Source: Pseudomonas sp. PA15(2017) (lineage in GTDB: Bacteria; Pseudomonadota; Gammaproteobacteria; Pseudomonadales; Pseudomonadaceae). Taken from it: 64,000 nucleotides of DNA. The notes below the pieces were generated by a model. It was given only the letters and a program-made list of their open reading frames with translations. It ran no database searches and was not told the origin of the DNA. This document shows positions 9,049 to 17,932 of the stretch, piece by piece; the first letter of the stretch is position 1; each line of letters begins with the position of its first letter. The stretch spans positions 124,001 through 188,000 of the forward strand of contig NZ_MSXV01000037.1 in the NCBI RefSeq assembly GCF_001945395.1. Reading direction: 5' to 3'. The translations under genes and the position numbers were made by a program.

Positions 9049-9117
9049 GGCTCGGGCCATTTTACGCCCGCCGTATGCCGGGCAAGCGTCCATGGTTCGC
9101 TCCCGACGCCTGGCTCA

Positions 9118-9325
9118 GAGCCGGTTGATGATCTTCCCGCCCAGGTTCGTCGGACTTTGGTAGCTAAGTGGCAGGAGCGGCCATTGGTGGAGTATTTGTG
9201 GGAGCGGGCCATGCCCGCGATTTTTCGCGCGCATGGCGCGCTCCCACAGTGAATCGGCGAACGGCTGATTCTGCCTTGCAGCGATCTGTTCATCTCGCCT
9301 GAAAAAGATCGTGAACAGGTTCATA
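9118..9325. repeat. REP-containing repeat element with terminal inverted repeats, copy 1
   Basis: A non-coding element filling most of the 320-base gap between the kinase and the LysR gene. The ends are imperfect inverted repeats (AGCCGGTTGATGATCTT against AACCTGTTCACGATCTT read inward from the right end, 14 of 17 identical). The centre is a REP hairpin with 10-base arms TGTGGGAGCG and CGCTCCCACA (9197-9206 and 9239-9248). Shell blocks CAGGTTCGTCG, AGCTAAGTGG and TGCCTTGCAGC recur in the copy at 26225-26446. It looks like a non-autonomous mobile element. It may also act as a transcription terminator between the convergent genes. Confidence 0.65.
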
Positions 9326-9368
9326 GAGCAGCACTAAACCCAGGGCCAGCTTGCGGGTGCCGCCGCCC

Positions 9369-10268
9369 TCAGCCCCCGTTCTCGGCCTTGAGAAAATCCA
9401 CGAAGGCGCGCAGCGGCGAGGGCACGTGGCGGCGGTCGTTGTAGTACAGGTAGGGGCCGTCGAACGCTTGCCACCAGTCTTCCAGTACGGGCACCAGCGC
9501 GCCCTGCTCGAACAGCGCGCCGAGGTATTCCTCGAAGGTGTAGATGATGCCGACACCGGCCACGGCGGCGCCCACCTCCAGATCCTGTGAAGAGGACAAC
9601 AGCGGCCCCTGGGGCGGCACGCGGACGATCTCGCCGTCCTTTTCCAGCTCCCAGACGCCCAGCTTGCCGCTTTCGAAACGGTGGCCGATCAGGCGGTGTT
9701 CGAGGAGATCGCGCGGGTGCCGGGGCATGCCATAACGCTCCAGATAAGCCGGTGATGCGCCGGCCACGAAACGCTGCCGGCGCGGCCCGATGGGCACGGC
9801 AATCATGTCCTTGGCCAGGCTTTCCTCGTAGCGCACGCCGGCATCGAAGCCGGTGGCGACCACGTCGATGAAGGTGTTGTCCATGGCCACTTCCACGCTC
9901 ACGCCGGGGTAGCGCTCGAGAAAGGCGGGAATCAGGCGCGGCAGCACGAAGCGGGCGATGGGCACCGGCACGTTGAGGCGCAGGGTGCCGACCGGCTGTT
10001 TCGCCTCGTCGTCGAGGTCGCTGAAGGCCGCGCCAATTTCATCGAGGGCCGGGCGGAGTCGCTCCAGTAGGCGTGCACCCACTTCGGTGGGGTACACGCT
10101 GCGGGTGGTGCGGTTGAGCAGGCGCACGCCGAGATCGCTTTCCAGGCGGCGCACGCAATCGCTGATCGACGACGCCGGCATGCCGCGCTTCTGCGCCGCC
10201 ACCCGGAAACCGCCGGCTTCGACCACGGCAGCGAACAGGGCGACGTCCGTCAGGTTGGGCTGGCGCAT
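9369..10268 (-). CDS. LysR-family transcriptional regulator
   Basis: 299-residue LTTR. The N-terminal winged helix-turn-helix spans about residues 5-63 (FAAVVEAGGFRVAAQKRGMP, SSISDCVRRLESDLGVRLLN), ending in the usual TRSVYPTEVGARLLE. The effector-binding domain is about 90-295 (VGTLRLNVPVPIARFVLPRL). It reads divergently from the SDR gene across 163 bases, the usual layout for a LysR protein controlling its neighbour. The inducer is unknown. Confidence 0.94.
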   Translation of the reverse strand: MRQPNLTDVALFAAVVEAGGFRVAAQKRGMPASSISDCVRRLESDLGVRLLNRTTRSVYPTEVGARLLERLRPALDEIGAAFSDLDDEAKQPVGTLRLNVPVPIARFVLPRLIPAFLERYPGVSVEVAMDNTFIDVVATGFDAGVRYEESLAKDMIAVPIGPRRQRFVAGASPAYLERYGMPRHPRDLLEHRLIGHRFESGKLGVWELEKDGEIVRVPPQGPLLSSSQDLEVGAAVAGVGIIYTFEEYLGALFEQGALVPVLEDWWQAFDGPYLYYNDRRHVPSPLRAFVDFLKAENGG

Positions 10269-10431
10269 GGCGATGACTCTCGAACGGGATGTTCTGATCG
10301 TACGGCTGAGCGTACACAGCGTCCAGTTTTATACGGCTTATCGTGGCCTGCGCCCCGTTGAACAATGGTCCACGTCGACGGGCCGCGCTGTTGCGAGCCG
10401 TCGGAACTCCCACCGACGAGAGGACCGAACA
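10269..10431. promoter_or_regulatory. Divergent promoter region, candidate LysR binding site
   Basis: The region between the divergent LysR and SDR genes contains a dyad with GTAC at 10300-10303 and again at 10312-10315 (GTACGGCTGAGCGTAC). This could be a LysR-type interrupted palindrome. A ribosome-binding site (GAGAGGA) precedes the SDR start. Confidence 0.3.
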
Positions 10432-11484
10432 ATGCCAACCGCCATCGTATCAACCGACACCCTGGCCAGCCCCGGCGCCACTTGGCGCAAGTGGCTGGCG
10501 ACCCTCAGCCTGACCCTGGGCTTCGCTCTCGAGGCGAACAGTGCCCCCGCCCAGCAAACCGCACCCAAGCCGGACTGGACCCTGGCCGATATGCCATCCC
10601 AGAGCGGGCGCATCTTCCTGGTTACCGGCGGCACCAGCGGCATGGGCTTCGAGGATGCCAAGGCGCTGGCCGCCGCTGGCGCCGAAGTGGTGATCGCCGC
10701 CCGCAATCCGCAGCGCGGCAGGGAGGCGATGGCGCGCATCAAGGAGGAAGTCCGCGGCGCCCAGGTGCAGTTCGAGGAAGTCGACCTGGCCGACCTGGCT
10801 TCGGTAAAAGCCCTCGGTGAGCGCCTCAATGCCAAACTGCCGCGCCTCGATGGGTTGATCAACAATGCCGCGGTCATGGCGCCGCCTCAGCGCAGAACCT
10901 CGGCCGACGGCCATGAGCTTCAGCTGGCCACCAATTACCTGGGCCATTTCGCGCTGACCGGCCACGTGCTGCCGCTGCTGCGCAAGAGCACTGCGCCACG
11001 AGTGGTCACGCTGTCGAGCATCGCGGTGTTGCGTGGCAACATCGACTTCGATGACCTGCAGTCCGAGCGGGCCTACAACCCCTACGCTTCCTATGCGCAG
11101 TCCAAGCTGGCGACCCTGATGTTCGCCTTCGAGCTGCAGCGGCGCAGTGAGCAGCAGGGCTGGGGCATCCAGAGCATCGCCGCGCACCCCGGCGTGGCCG
11201 TGACCGAGCTGATTGCCCGTGGGCCAGGGCTGGACAGCGAATTCGGCCGCAACTGGGCCAAGGATCGCGACGAGTACCACTCCGCTGCCCAGGGCGCACT
11301 GCCGACGCTGTATGCCGCCACCGCCGGTCAGGCCCAGGGCGGTGCCTATTACGGGCCGACCGGCGAAGACGAAAAACGCGGGCCGCTGGGCCTCGCCACG
11401 GTGCCGGCGGTTGCTCAGGATGCCGAGGCCGCCGCACGCTTGTGGACGATGGCCGAGCAACTGACCGGCGTCACCTACCGCTGA
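10432..11484 (+). CDS. Short-chain dehydrogenase/reductase with N-terminal hydrophobic leader
   Basis: 350-residue SDR. The start at 10432 is set by GAGAGGA 8-13 bases upstream; longer in-frame starts run through the divergent LysR gene. The NAD(P)-binding motif TGGTSGMG is at about residues 67-74, LINNAAV follows, and the catalytic Tyr and Lys are in YASYAQSKLA. A C-terminal PTGEDEKRG segment resembles retinol-dehydrogenase-like SDRs. The first 60 residues are unusual: a basic start and a hydrophobic stretch ending SAPAQQ look like a signal peptide or membrane anchor, which is atypical for a cofactor-dependent SDR. Substrate unknown. Confidence 0.88.
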   Translation: MPTAIVSTDTLASPGATWRKWLATLSLTLGFALEANSAPAQQTAPKPDWTLADMPSQSGRIFLVTGGTSGMGFEDAKALAAAGAEVVIAARNPQRGREAMARIKEEVRGAQVQFEEVDLADLASVKALGERLNAKLPRLDGLINNAAVMAPPQRRTSADGHELQLATNYLGHFALTGHVLPLLRKSTAPRVVTLSSIAVLRGNIDFDDLQSERAYNPYASYAQSKLATLMFAFELQRRSEQQGWGIQSIAAHPGVAVTELIARGPGLDSEFGRNWAKDRDEYHSAAQGALPTLYAATAGQAQGGAYYGPTGEDEKRGPLGLATVPAVAQDAEAAARLWTMAEQLTGVTYR

Positions 11485-11506
11485 CAAACTGCCAGGAGCG
11501 CCCATC

Positions 11507-12844
11507 ATGTTTCCCACCGTTCTGGTGCGGCGCCTTGGCGTCGCCATCAACGCCGAGCGCCACGAGCTGGGGCCGGCACTGGCCGGGTTCGCGTTGTTCT
11601 TCTGCCTGTTCTCCGGCTATTTCATGCTGCGGCCCATTCGCGAATCGATGGGCATCATGGCCGGGGTGGAGAACCTGCAATGGCTGTTCACCGCCACCTT
11701 CGTGGTGATGCTGGTGGCCGTGCCGTTGTTCGCCTGGCTCAGCTCGCGGGTGCCGCGCATCCATTTCGTCGACTGGGTGTACGGCTTCTTCTGCCTGAAC
11801 CTGCTGGCCTTTGCCGTGCTGTTTCAGCTCAGTGACGACAGCGTCTGGCTGGCGCGGGTGTTCTACGTGTGGATCTCGGTCTACAACCTGTTCGTGGTCT
11901 CGGTGGCGTGGAACCTGATGGCCGACGTGTTCGACAGTCAGCAGGCCAAGCGGCTGTTCGCCTTCATCGCCGCCGGTGCCAGTGTCGGCGGCCTGGTCGG
12001 GCCGGCCATGAGCGCGTTGCTGGTCGGCGTTGTCGGCGAAAGCGGCCTGGCGCTGCTGGCTGGCGTGCTGCTGGGTATCGCCCTGGCCCTCAAGGCGCCG
12101 CTGATGCGCTGGCGGGAAGTCGGCGGCGCGGGCCGCCCAGGCGCCGCGAAGGCCGAGAGTTTACGCAAGCCGGTGGCCGGCAACCCGTTCAGCGGCCTGA
12201 CGCGGGTGCTGCAATCGCGCTATCTGTTGGCCATCGCCGGGTTCGTGGTGCTGCTCGCCACGGTGACCACCTTTTTGTATTTCGAGCAGGCGCGCCTGGT
12301 GGCCGAGCGCTTTCCGGATCGCGATGCGCAGATCCGCGTGTTCGGCATCATCGATGTGATCGTGCAGGCCGGCGCCTTGCTGTCGCAGCTGTTCATCACC
12401 GGACGCCTGGCCCAGAAGCTGGGCGTGCGGGTGCTACTGGCCATCGTGCCGCTGCTGGTCTGCGTAGGTTTCATCGGCCTCGCCCTGGCGCCGACCTTCG
12501 CCATGCTGGCGGCGCTGATGATCGTGCGGCGTATCGGCGAATACGCCTTCGTGCGGCCCGGCCGGGAAATGCTCTTCGCCCCGCTGGACGCGCAGAGCAA
12601 GTACAAGGCGAAGAACTTCATCGACACCGTGATCTACCGCGCCGGCGATGCGCTCAGCGGCTGGGTGAAGAGCTTTCTCGATCTGCTCGGCCAGGGTGCC
12701 GTACTGGTGGCGCTGGTGGGTGCGGGCTGCGCCTTGGTCTGGGGCGCGCTAGGCTGGTACCTGGGCAGGCAGGCCGACGAGATGAGCAGGTGCGCCACGC
12801 CGGAGGCGAAAGAGGGCACGAGGGTGGCGCTTGCCAGCAGCTAG
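11507..12844 (+). CDS. MFS / ATP-ADP translocase-like membrane transporter
   Basis: 445-residue integral membrane protein with about 12 hydrophobic segments. The N-terminus (ALFFCLFSGYFMLRPIRESM) and the VFDSQQAKRLFAFIAAGASV segment resemble bacterial proteins annotated as NTP/NDP exchange-like MFS transporters. It begins 22 bases after the SDR stop with an AGGAG ribosome-binding site, so the two are likely one operon under the divergent LysR regulator. The substrate cannot be inferred; nucleotide exchange is proven only for distant relatives in intracellular bacteria. Confidence 0.75.
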   Translation: MFPTVLVRRLGVAINAERHELGPALAGFALFFCLFSGYFMLRPIRESMGIMAGVENLQWLFTATFVVMLVAVPLFAWLSSRVPRIHFVDWVYGFFCLNLLAFAVLFQLSDDSVWLARVFYVWISVYNLFVVSVAWNLMADVFDSQQAKRLFAFIAAGASVGGLVGPAMSALLVGVVGESGLALLAGVLLGIALALKAPLMRWREVGGAGRPGAAKAESLRKPVAGNPFSGLTRVLQSRYLLAIAGFVVLLATVTTFLYFEQARLVAERFPDRDAQIRVFGIIDVIVQAGALLSQLFITGRLAQKLGVRVLLAIVPLLVCVGFIGLALAPTFAMLAALMIVRRIGEYAFVRPGREMLFAPLDAQSKYKAKNFIDTVIYRAGDALSGWVKSFLDLLGQGAVLVALVGAGCALVWGALGWYLGRQADEMSRCATPEAKEGTRVALASS

Positions 12845-12878
12845 TGTTGCAGTACTCAAGCGTTCCTGCGCGGCGCTC

Positions 12879-13045
12879 CGTAGCCTGGCGTAGCGCGCAG
12901 CGAAACCCGGGAAGCGATCTCCACGAGATACAGGCCGCCTGACCGATCGCTCCCTGCACATCGCTGCGCTCAGTGACAGGCTACGGTCTGCGCTGCACGC
13001 CATTGCGTAGCCTGGCGTAGAGCGCAGCGAAACCCAGGAGACGAT
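12879..13045. repeat. Small intergenic repeat cluster (GTAGCCTGGCGTAG units)
   Basis: Two direct copies of a unit of about 40 bases, starting CGTAGCCTGGCGTAG and containing CGCAGCGAAACCC, occur at 12879-12918 and 13006-13045. Between them lies a partial inverted copy (AGGCTACG near 12978-12985). The cluster separates the convergent transporter and TonB receptor genes. It resembles Pseudomonas extragenic repeats. Confidence 0.6.
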
Positions 13046-13065
13046 TGCCGTCCCGACACTTCGGA

Positions 13066-15030
13066 TCAGAAGTCCAGCGAGGCGCCCAGCCAGTAAGTGC
13101 GGCCGTAATTGACCGTGCCGTCGTCCTCGTCATTCAGGCGCTTGTTGCCCAGGTTGTAGATGGCCGAGTTGAGCGTCAGCGATTCGGTCAGCTTGTACGA
13201 GCCGCCGATATCGGCAGTGGTATAGGTGCGGGACGATTGGCCGGTCAGCGTGGCGCCGTACTCTTCGCCGTTGTAATGGGTCGCGGCCCAGGCAAGGGCT
13301 CGGTCAGTGATGTCCCAGTCGGCGCGCAGGCTCGCCTTGCGCTTGGGCGTCAACGACAGAGGCCGGCCCTTGTCGGCGCCGCTCTTCTGCTCGGAATCCA
13401 GGTAGGTGAAGTTACCCTTGATCGCGAGGTTGCTCAGTGCCTGCCAGTTACCGCTCAACTCCAGGCCGCGAATCACCGCCTTGTCGACGTTGACTCGCTC
13501 CATCACGGTCAGGCCCTGCCACTGCTCGGTGGTGGTGACGGTGGACAGCTTGTCCTTGAAGTCGTTGTAGAACAGGGTGGCGCCGGCCGACAGGTCGTCA
13601 CGGTTCGACCACATCGCGCTCAGCTCGTAGTTGGTGCTGCTCTCGGGCTTGAGGTTCGAGTTGCCGAATTGCACGAAGCGGTTGCGGCGCACCACCGCGT
13701 AATCGTCGATCACTGCGCGCAGTTCCGGTGCCTTGAAGCCACGGGCCACGCCGCCTTTCAGCGTCCATTCGTTGGTCAGGTGCCATACGCCATAGACACG
13801 AGGGTTTACGTGGCTGCCGTACTGCTCGTGGTGGTCCAGACGCATGCCGGTGGTCAGGGCGAAATCGTCGGTGATCGACCATTCGTCTTCGGCGAACAGG
13901 GCTTTCTGCACCACCGAGTATTCCTCGTTCTCGCGCTCGCGAGCGGTGCCGCGGTTGGCCTGGTTCCAATCGGTCAAGGTGGCTTCGTTCCACTGCACGC
14001 CGGCGGTGGTGACGTGGTAGTCGGTCGGGATCACCAGCTTGCCGTCCAGCACGCGGTTGCGGATCTCCGGCTTGCGCCCGAACACATCGGCCTGCGCCGG
14101 TGTGGCCTTGCCTTCGCGGCTGGTTGTCTCCTCGGCGAACGACAGCGTCGAGTCGGCCCAGCCCCAGCGACCCTCGTGGGTCAGCGACCAGTGATCGCGG
14201 TTGTTTTTCTGCTCCCGGGTCGACCAGTTGGCGCTCAGGCCGTCGCCGTTCCTCAGGCGCGAGGCGCCCGCTTCGAGCAGGAAGTCGTGGTTCTCGGACG
14301 GCGTCAGGGCCAGGCGCGCGGTCAGGCTCTTGTTGTCGGACTTGGCGAAACCTTCGTTGGTTTCGACGTCGTCATCGGCCTGGCGGTCGAGGTAGTTGCC
14401 CCATACCTGCAGGCCCAGCACTTCGTTGACCAGCGGGCCGTTGAGATAGAACTGGGTATTGCGGGCATTGCCCTGATCGCTGTTCGGGCGCGCCGAATAG
14501 TCGTAGGACACATTGCCGCCCCACTCGGGTGATACCTTGCGGGTGATGATGTTGATCACGCCCCCAATGGCATCGGAGCCGTACAGCGAAGACATCGGTC
14601 CGCGCACCACCTCGATACGTTCGATGGCCGCAGCCGGTGGTACGAAGCTCTGCTCGTAACCACGGTTGCCATTGACCCGCGAATCGCGCCCGCTCTGGCG
14701 TTTGCCGTCGACCAGAATCAACGTGTAGTCGCCCGGCATGCCACGGATCTGGATGTCGGTTTCGTTGGCACCCCCGTTGACCACCACGCCTTCCACATCA
14801 CGCACGGCATCGGCAAGGTTCTGCACCGAGCGCTTGCGCAGGTCGTCACCGCTGATCACCGTGACCGACGCCGGTGCGTCTTCCAGATTCTGGGCGAAGC
14901 CGGAGGCGGTCACCACCATATCGTCCAGCTGCAGAGGCTCGGCATGGGCGAGGGTGCTGCCGGTTGCCAGACAAAACGTTGCCAGGCGAGCCAGCGTGCC
15001 GACAAGGCGGCGAGAGAAGGGCGCGTGCAT
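13066..15030 (-). CDS. TonB-dependent receptor, FepA/CirA-type
   Basis: 654-residue outer-membrane receptor. The start at 15030 (MHAPFSRRLV) has AAGGAA 8 bases upstream and gives a clear signal peptide ending THAEP-like (TLAHAEP). The TonB box region is DDMVVTAS. The plug has VTVISGDDLRKRSVQNLADA, IQIRGMPGDYTLILVDGKRQ and IERIEVVRGPMSSLYGSDAI. Barrel landmarks include FKAPELR and the terminal aromatic (WLGASLDF). The plug is CirA/FepA-like, suggesting a catecholate or catechol-breakdown ligand. No sigma or two-component gene is adjacent and no convincing Fur box was found upstream, so the ligand is open. Confidence 0.9.
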   Translation of the reverse strand: MHAPFSRRLVGTLARLATFCLATGSTLAHAEPLQLDDMVVTASGFAQNLEDAPASVTVISGDDLRKRSVQNLADAVRDVEGVVVNGGANETDIQIRGMPGDYTLILVDGKRQSGRDSRVNGNRGYEQSFVPPAAAIERIEVVRGPMSSLYGSDAIGGVINIITRKVSPEWGGNVSYDYSARPNSDQGNARNTQFYLNGPLVNEVLGLQVWGNYLDRQADDDVETNEGFAKSDNKSLTARLALTPSENHDFLLEAGASRLRNGDGLSANWSTREQKNNRDHWSLTHEGRWGWADSTLSFAEETTSREGKATPAQADVFGRKPEIRNRVLDGKLVIPTDYHVTTAGVQWNEATLTDWNQANRGTARERENEEYSVVQKALFAEDEWSITDDFALTTGMRLDHHEQYGSHVNPRVYGVWHLTNEWTLKGGVARGFKAPELRAVIDDYAVVRRNRFVQFGNSNLKPESSTNYELSAMWSNRDDLSAGATLFYNDFKDKLSTVTTTEQWQGLTVMERVNVDKAVIRGLELSGNWQALSNLAIKGNFTYLDSEQKSGADKGRPLSLTPKRKASLRADWDITDRALAWAATHYNGEEYGATLTGQSSRTYTTADIGGSYKLTESLTLNSAIYNLGNKRLNDEDDGTVNYGRTYWLGASLDF

Positions 15031-15190
15031 GGAATGTTCCTTACGAATCGTTTGCAGGCGCGAATCGTATGCATCCATGGGCGCGAAGGTTGGACAAAGT
15101 AAGACAGTGTGGTCGCTTGACGGGGGAACTTTGAGCGGTTCGGGCGCAGCGCCATCGCCTATCGACTGTTTACCAGCCGAAACTAACGAG

Positions 15191-15220
15191 TAGGGTGGAT
15201 GACGCTCTTTTCATCCACCA
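15191..15220. repeat. Short intergenic palindrome (GGTGGATGA hairpin)
   Basis: Perfect 9-base arms GGTGGATGA (15194-15202) and TCATCCACC (15211-15219) around an 8-base loop. This matches a small palindrome common between Pseudomonas genes. The surrounding gap of about 280 bases, from the receptor start to the gene remnant, shows nothing else clear. Confidence 0.6.
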
Positions 15221-15311
15221 TGGCTATAAATAATTTCGGAAAACTGTCCTTGTCTCGTAGTGTTTGAGGATCGATGGACAAGCTTCGCATTGTGCATGCT
15301 ACTTGCGGCCT

Positions 15312-15687
15312 TTAACGCTGCTTCAGGCCATTCCACACATACCGCTCCCCACCCTCGAAATAACTCCATTCACCATAAAACGCCGTGAAGCGGTCCGAAG
15401 TTGATCTCGAGATGGCCGTAGCCGTATTTGTCTATCCACACGCACTTCAAGAGCCGGCTGCGCAGGCGCTTGCAATCCTTCGGGCGGCCTTTGGTTTCGC
15501 CATTCTGTTCAGTCAGCACACAGGTGCCCGACAGGGTGTGTTTGCCGCTCCAGCGCAGGGAGGTGACGACCTTGTCCAGCTTGCCGGTGTTTTCGATCTG
15601 GCCCACATGGTCGCCTGCCATGTTCGGGGTGGCGGCGATAGCGAAAGCTGGGCAGCAGGTGATGAGCAGCGCTAGATGTGCGGTCGG
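15312..15687 (-). pseudogene. Remnant of a small secreted protein gene (5'-truncated and frameshifted)
   Basis: The minus-strand frame from 15687 reads the end of a signal peptide (LALLITCCPAFAIAA) and then a mature domain (VTSLRWSGKHTLSGTCVLTE, LLKCVWIDKYGYGHLEINFG). There is no ATG, GTG or TTG before the signal segment; an in-frame stop at 15688-15690 closes it, exactly where the neighbouring repeat begins. Near 15375-15390 the frame should shift by one base: the other frame continues plausibly (FTAFYGEWSYFEGGERYVWN) to a stop at 15312. An internal ATG at 15621 would give an 83-residue product, but without its signal peptide. Family not recognised. Confidence 0.55.
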
Positions 15688-16190
15688 TCATCGGCGGAGT
15701 ATTTGTGGGAGCGGGCGGGGACACCTAGGGTCTGTTCCCGTTTCAGCGCGAGCCGCGTTGCCGCGAGAAATGGCCTCCGGTTAGGCGCAGGACGCAGGGA
15801 ATGGACTAGCCGTCCGCGTTTTCCCTTGCCAAGTCCTGCAACGACAGCGGAGGCCATTTCCCGCGCAACCTAGGCGGCCCCACCCGAAGGGCCGGGCCAG
15901 TTTTTGTGCGATGCGGCGTTACTCGATGGCTCATTTGGCCCGCCAAACTTCGCATCTGTGTGCCCCACATGGATGTGGGAAATGCCGCAAGCCCGCCTGG
16001 AGCGGGCGCGGTCCTTGCCTCGCACAAAAACTGGCTCCGGCGCGGCCGTGCGTGAAACGGGAACAGACCCTAGTCCATGCCCGCGATTTTTCGCCCGCAT
16101 GGCGCGCTCCCACAGTGGATCGGGGACGGCCGCTTCTGCCTTGCAGTCGCGGCTTCGTGCGCATACAAAATTTTGAACAGGCTCTCACAG
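15679..16190. repeat. Truncated REP-containing repeat element, copy 2, carrying an inserted element
   Basis: The host repeat begins at about 15679 (GCGGTCGGTCATCGG, close to GCGGCCATTGGTGG in copy 1). It continues with GAGTATTTGTGGGAGCGGGC and resumes after the insertion as CATGCCCGCGATTTTTCGC, CGCTCCCACA, TGCCTTGCAG, then a right end containing GAACAGGCTC. Its left inverted terminus and the AGCTAAGTGG block are missing. The left edge therefore coincides with the 5' loss of the adjacent gene remnant. Together with the terminator before rimO this accounts for the roughly 670-base gap between the remnant and rimO. Confidence 0.6.
15725..16073. mobile_element. MITE-like element of about 349 bases with 21-base perfect inverted ends
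   Basis: The ends 15725-15745 and 16053-16073 are perfect 21-base inverted repeats; each begins CTAGGGTCTGTTCCCG when read inward. CTAG may be a target duplication. Two further perfect nested pairs lie inside: 13 bases (GAAATGGCCTCCG, 15767-15779 and 15848-15860) and 15 bases (CCAGTTTTTGTGCGA, 15897-15911 and 16020-16034). Smaller hairpins are also present (CCCACATGGATGTGGG). No reading frame resembles a transposase; the short open frames here are by-products of the repeats. It interrupts the REP-containing element around it. Confidence 0.65.
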
Positions 16191-16310
16191 CTCAGATCCG
16201 ATTTGAGCGTTTGGCGTTTCGGTAGCGGCTCAAGGTCCATCAACGCCTGGTTGGGGCTGGCAAGACACTACTCGGCTTGTGCCGGCCATATCCATCGCGC
16301 CAATACAAGA

Positions 16311-16342
16311 ACGCCCACTGGGTCAGGCGACGCAGTGGGCGT
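16311..16342 (-). terminator. Terminator hairpin downstream of rimO
   Basis: Perfect 10-base arms ACGCCCACTG and CAGTGGGCGT around a 12-base loop, 16 bases past the rimO stop. The T-run after the stem is weak on the rimO strand (TTCTTG) and better on the other (TTTTG). Confidence 0.6.
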
Positions 16343-16357
16343 TTTGATACAAGGGGC

Positions 16358-17683
16358 TTAAACCCGCTCGGCCCACATATCGTATTCATCGGCATCGACG
16401 ATACGCACACGCACCTTGTCGCCCGGCTGGAAGTCGGTGCCTTCGATGAACACGCTGCCGTCGATTTCCGGGGCGTCGGCCCAGGAGCGGGCGACGGCGC
16501 CCTGGTCGTCGACTTCGTCGATCAGCACGTCCATTTCGCGGCCGATCTTCAGTTGCAGGCGGGCGGTGCTGATGGCTTGCTGGTGGGCCATGAAGCGGTC
16601 CCAGCGATCCTGTTTGACGTCATCAGGGACGATGTCCACATCCAGGTCGTTGGCGGGTGCGCCTTCGACAGGCGAGTACTGGAAGCAGCCGACGCGGTCG
16701 AGCTGGGCTTCGGTCAGCCAGTCGAGCAGGTACTGGAAGTCTTCCTCGGTTTCGCCGGGGAAGCCGACGATGAAGGTCGAGCGGATGGTCAGGTCCGGGC
16801 ACTGCTCGCGCCAGGATTTGATGCGCGCCAGGGTGCGGTCTTCGAAGGCCGGGCGCTTCATCAGCTTGAGGACGCGCGGGCTGGCGTGCTGGAACGGGAT
16901 GTCCAGGTACGGCAGCAGCTTGCCGGCGGCCATCAGCGGGATCACGTCGTCGACGTTGGGGTAGGGGTACACGTAGTGCAGGCGTACCCATACGCCCATG
17001 CTGGAGAGCGCTTCGCAGAGCTCTTTCATGCGCGTCTTGACCGGCTGCCCGTTCCAGAAATCGGTCTTGTACTTGAGGTCGACACCGTAGGCACTGGTGT
17101 CCTGGCTGATCACCAGCAGTTCCTTGACCCCGGCCTTGACCAGGCGCTCGGCTTCGCTGAGCACGTCACCGACCGGGCGGCTGACCAGCTTGCCGCGCAT
17201 CGAGGGGATGATGCAGAAGCTGCAGCTGTGGTTGCAGCCTTCGGAAATCTTCAGGTAGGCGTAGTGGCGCGGGGTCAGCTTGACGCCTTGCGGCGGGATC
17301 AGGTCGACCAGCGGGTTGTGATCCTGGCGCGGCGGCACCACTTCGTGCACGGCGTTGACCACCTGCTCGTACTGCTGCGGGCCGGTGACCGACAGCACGC
17401 TGGGGTGCACGTCACGGATGTTGCCTTCCTCGACGCCCATGCAGCCGGTGACGATGACCTTGCCGTTTTCCTTGATGGCCTCGCCAATCACTTCCAGGGA
17501 CTCGGCTTTGGCGCTGTCGATAAAGCCGCAGGTGTTGACCACCACCACGTCGGCGTCCTGGTAGGTCGGCACCACTTCATAACCTTCCATGCGCAGTTGG
17601 GTCAGGATGCGTTCGGAGTCCACCAGAGCTTTCGGGCAGCCAAGGGAAACGAACCCAACTTTGGGGGTGGCGGTGGTGGTCAT
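16358..17683 (-). CDS. rimO: Ribosomal protein S12 methylthiotransferase
   Basis: 441-residue radical-SAM enzyme that adds a methylthio group to the conserved aspartate of ribosomal protein S12. The start at 17683 ([20 protein letters not shown]) matches the family; the longer in-frame start has no support. The UPF0004 domain has SLGCPK, NTCGFID and GCMG cysteines. The radical-SAM cluster motif is C-x3-C-x2-C ([18 protein letters not shown]). The C-terminal TRAM domain has [20 protein letters not shown]. Length and motifs separate it from MiaB. Confidence 0.97.
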   Translation of the reverse strand: MTTTATPKVGFVSLGCPKALVDSERILTQLRMEGYEVVPTYQDADVVVVNTCGFIDSAKAESLEVIGEAIKENGKVIVTGCMGVEEGNIRDVHPSVLSVTGPQQYEQVVNAVHEVVPPRQDHNPLVDLIPPQGVKLTPRHYAYLKISEGCNHSCSFCIIPSMRGKLVSRPVGDVLSEAERLVKAGVKELLVISQDTSAYGVDLKYKTDFWNGQPVKTRMKELCEALSSMGVWVRLHYVYPYPNVDDVIPLMAAGKLLPYLDIPFQHASPRVLKLMKRPAFEDRTLARIKSWREQCPDLTIRSTFIVGFPGETEEDFQYLLDWLTEAQLDRVGCFQYSPVEGAPANDLDVDIVPDDVKQDRWDRFMAHQQAISTARLQLKIGREMDVLIDEVDDQGAVARSWADAPEIDGSVFIEGTDFQPGDKVRVRIVDADEYDMWAERV

Positions 17684-17932
17684 GCAGGTGAACCTCAGGG
17701 CTAAGACGGGCCGGGCGCTTTGCGCGCCTCTGGTCAAAAAGTGCGCAATTCTAGCGGCGTGTGAGGCACTTTTCCAGCACTGCCGACAGGATGTGGTGGC
17801 GGGCTGCGCCCATCGCTCTGAAAGATGCTGTTGCAGACTCCGCCCATCCGCCGTGCCAGGGCCTGTTAGCGTGCCCGAGCGACCGGCGAGCACCGCCGCG
17901 CATCCCTATAACAATGACAAAAGGGCTACCCG

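Noticed and set aside
11507..12844. Calling the transporter a true ATP/ADP exchanger
   Set aside because: The resemblance is at family level only. Free-living pseudomonads have no known need for nucleotide exchange, and no substrate residues could be checked.
15904..16225. Several short open frames in both strands within the nested element
   Set aside because: They arise from palindromic, GC-rich sequence and encode no transposase-like or conserved protein.
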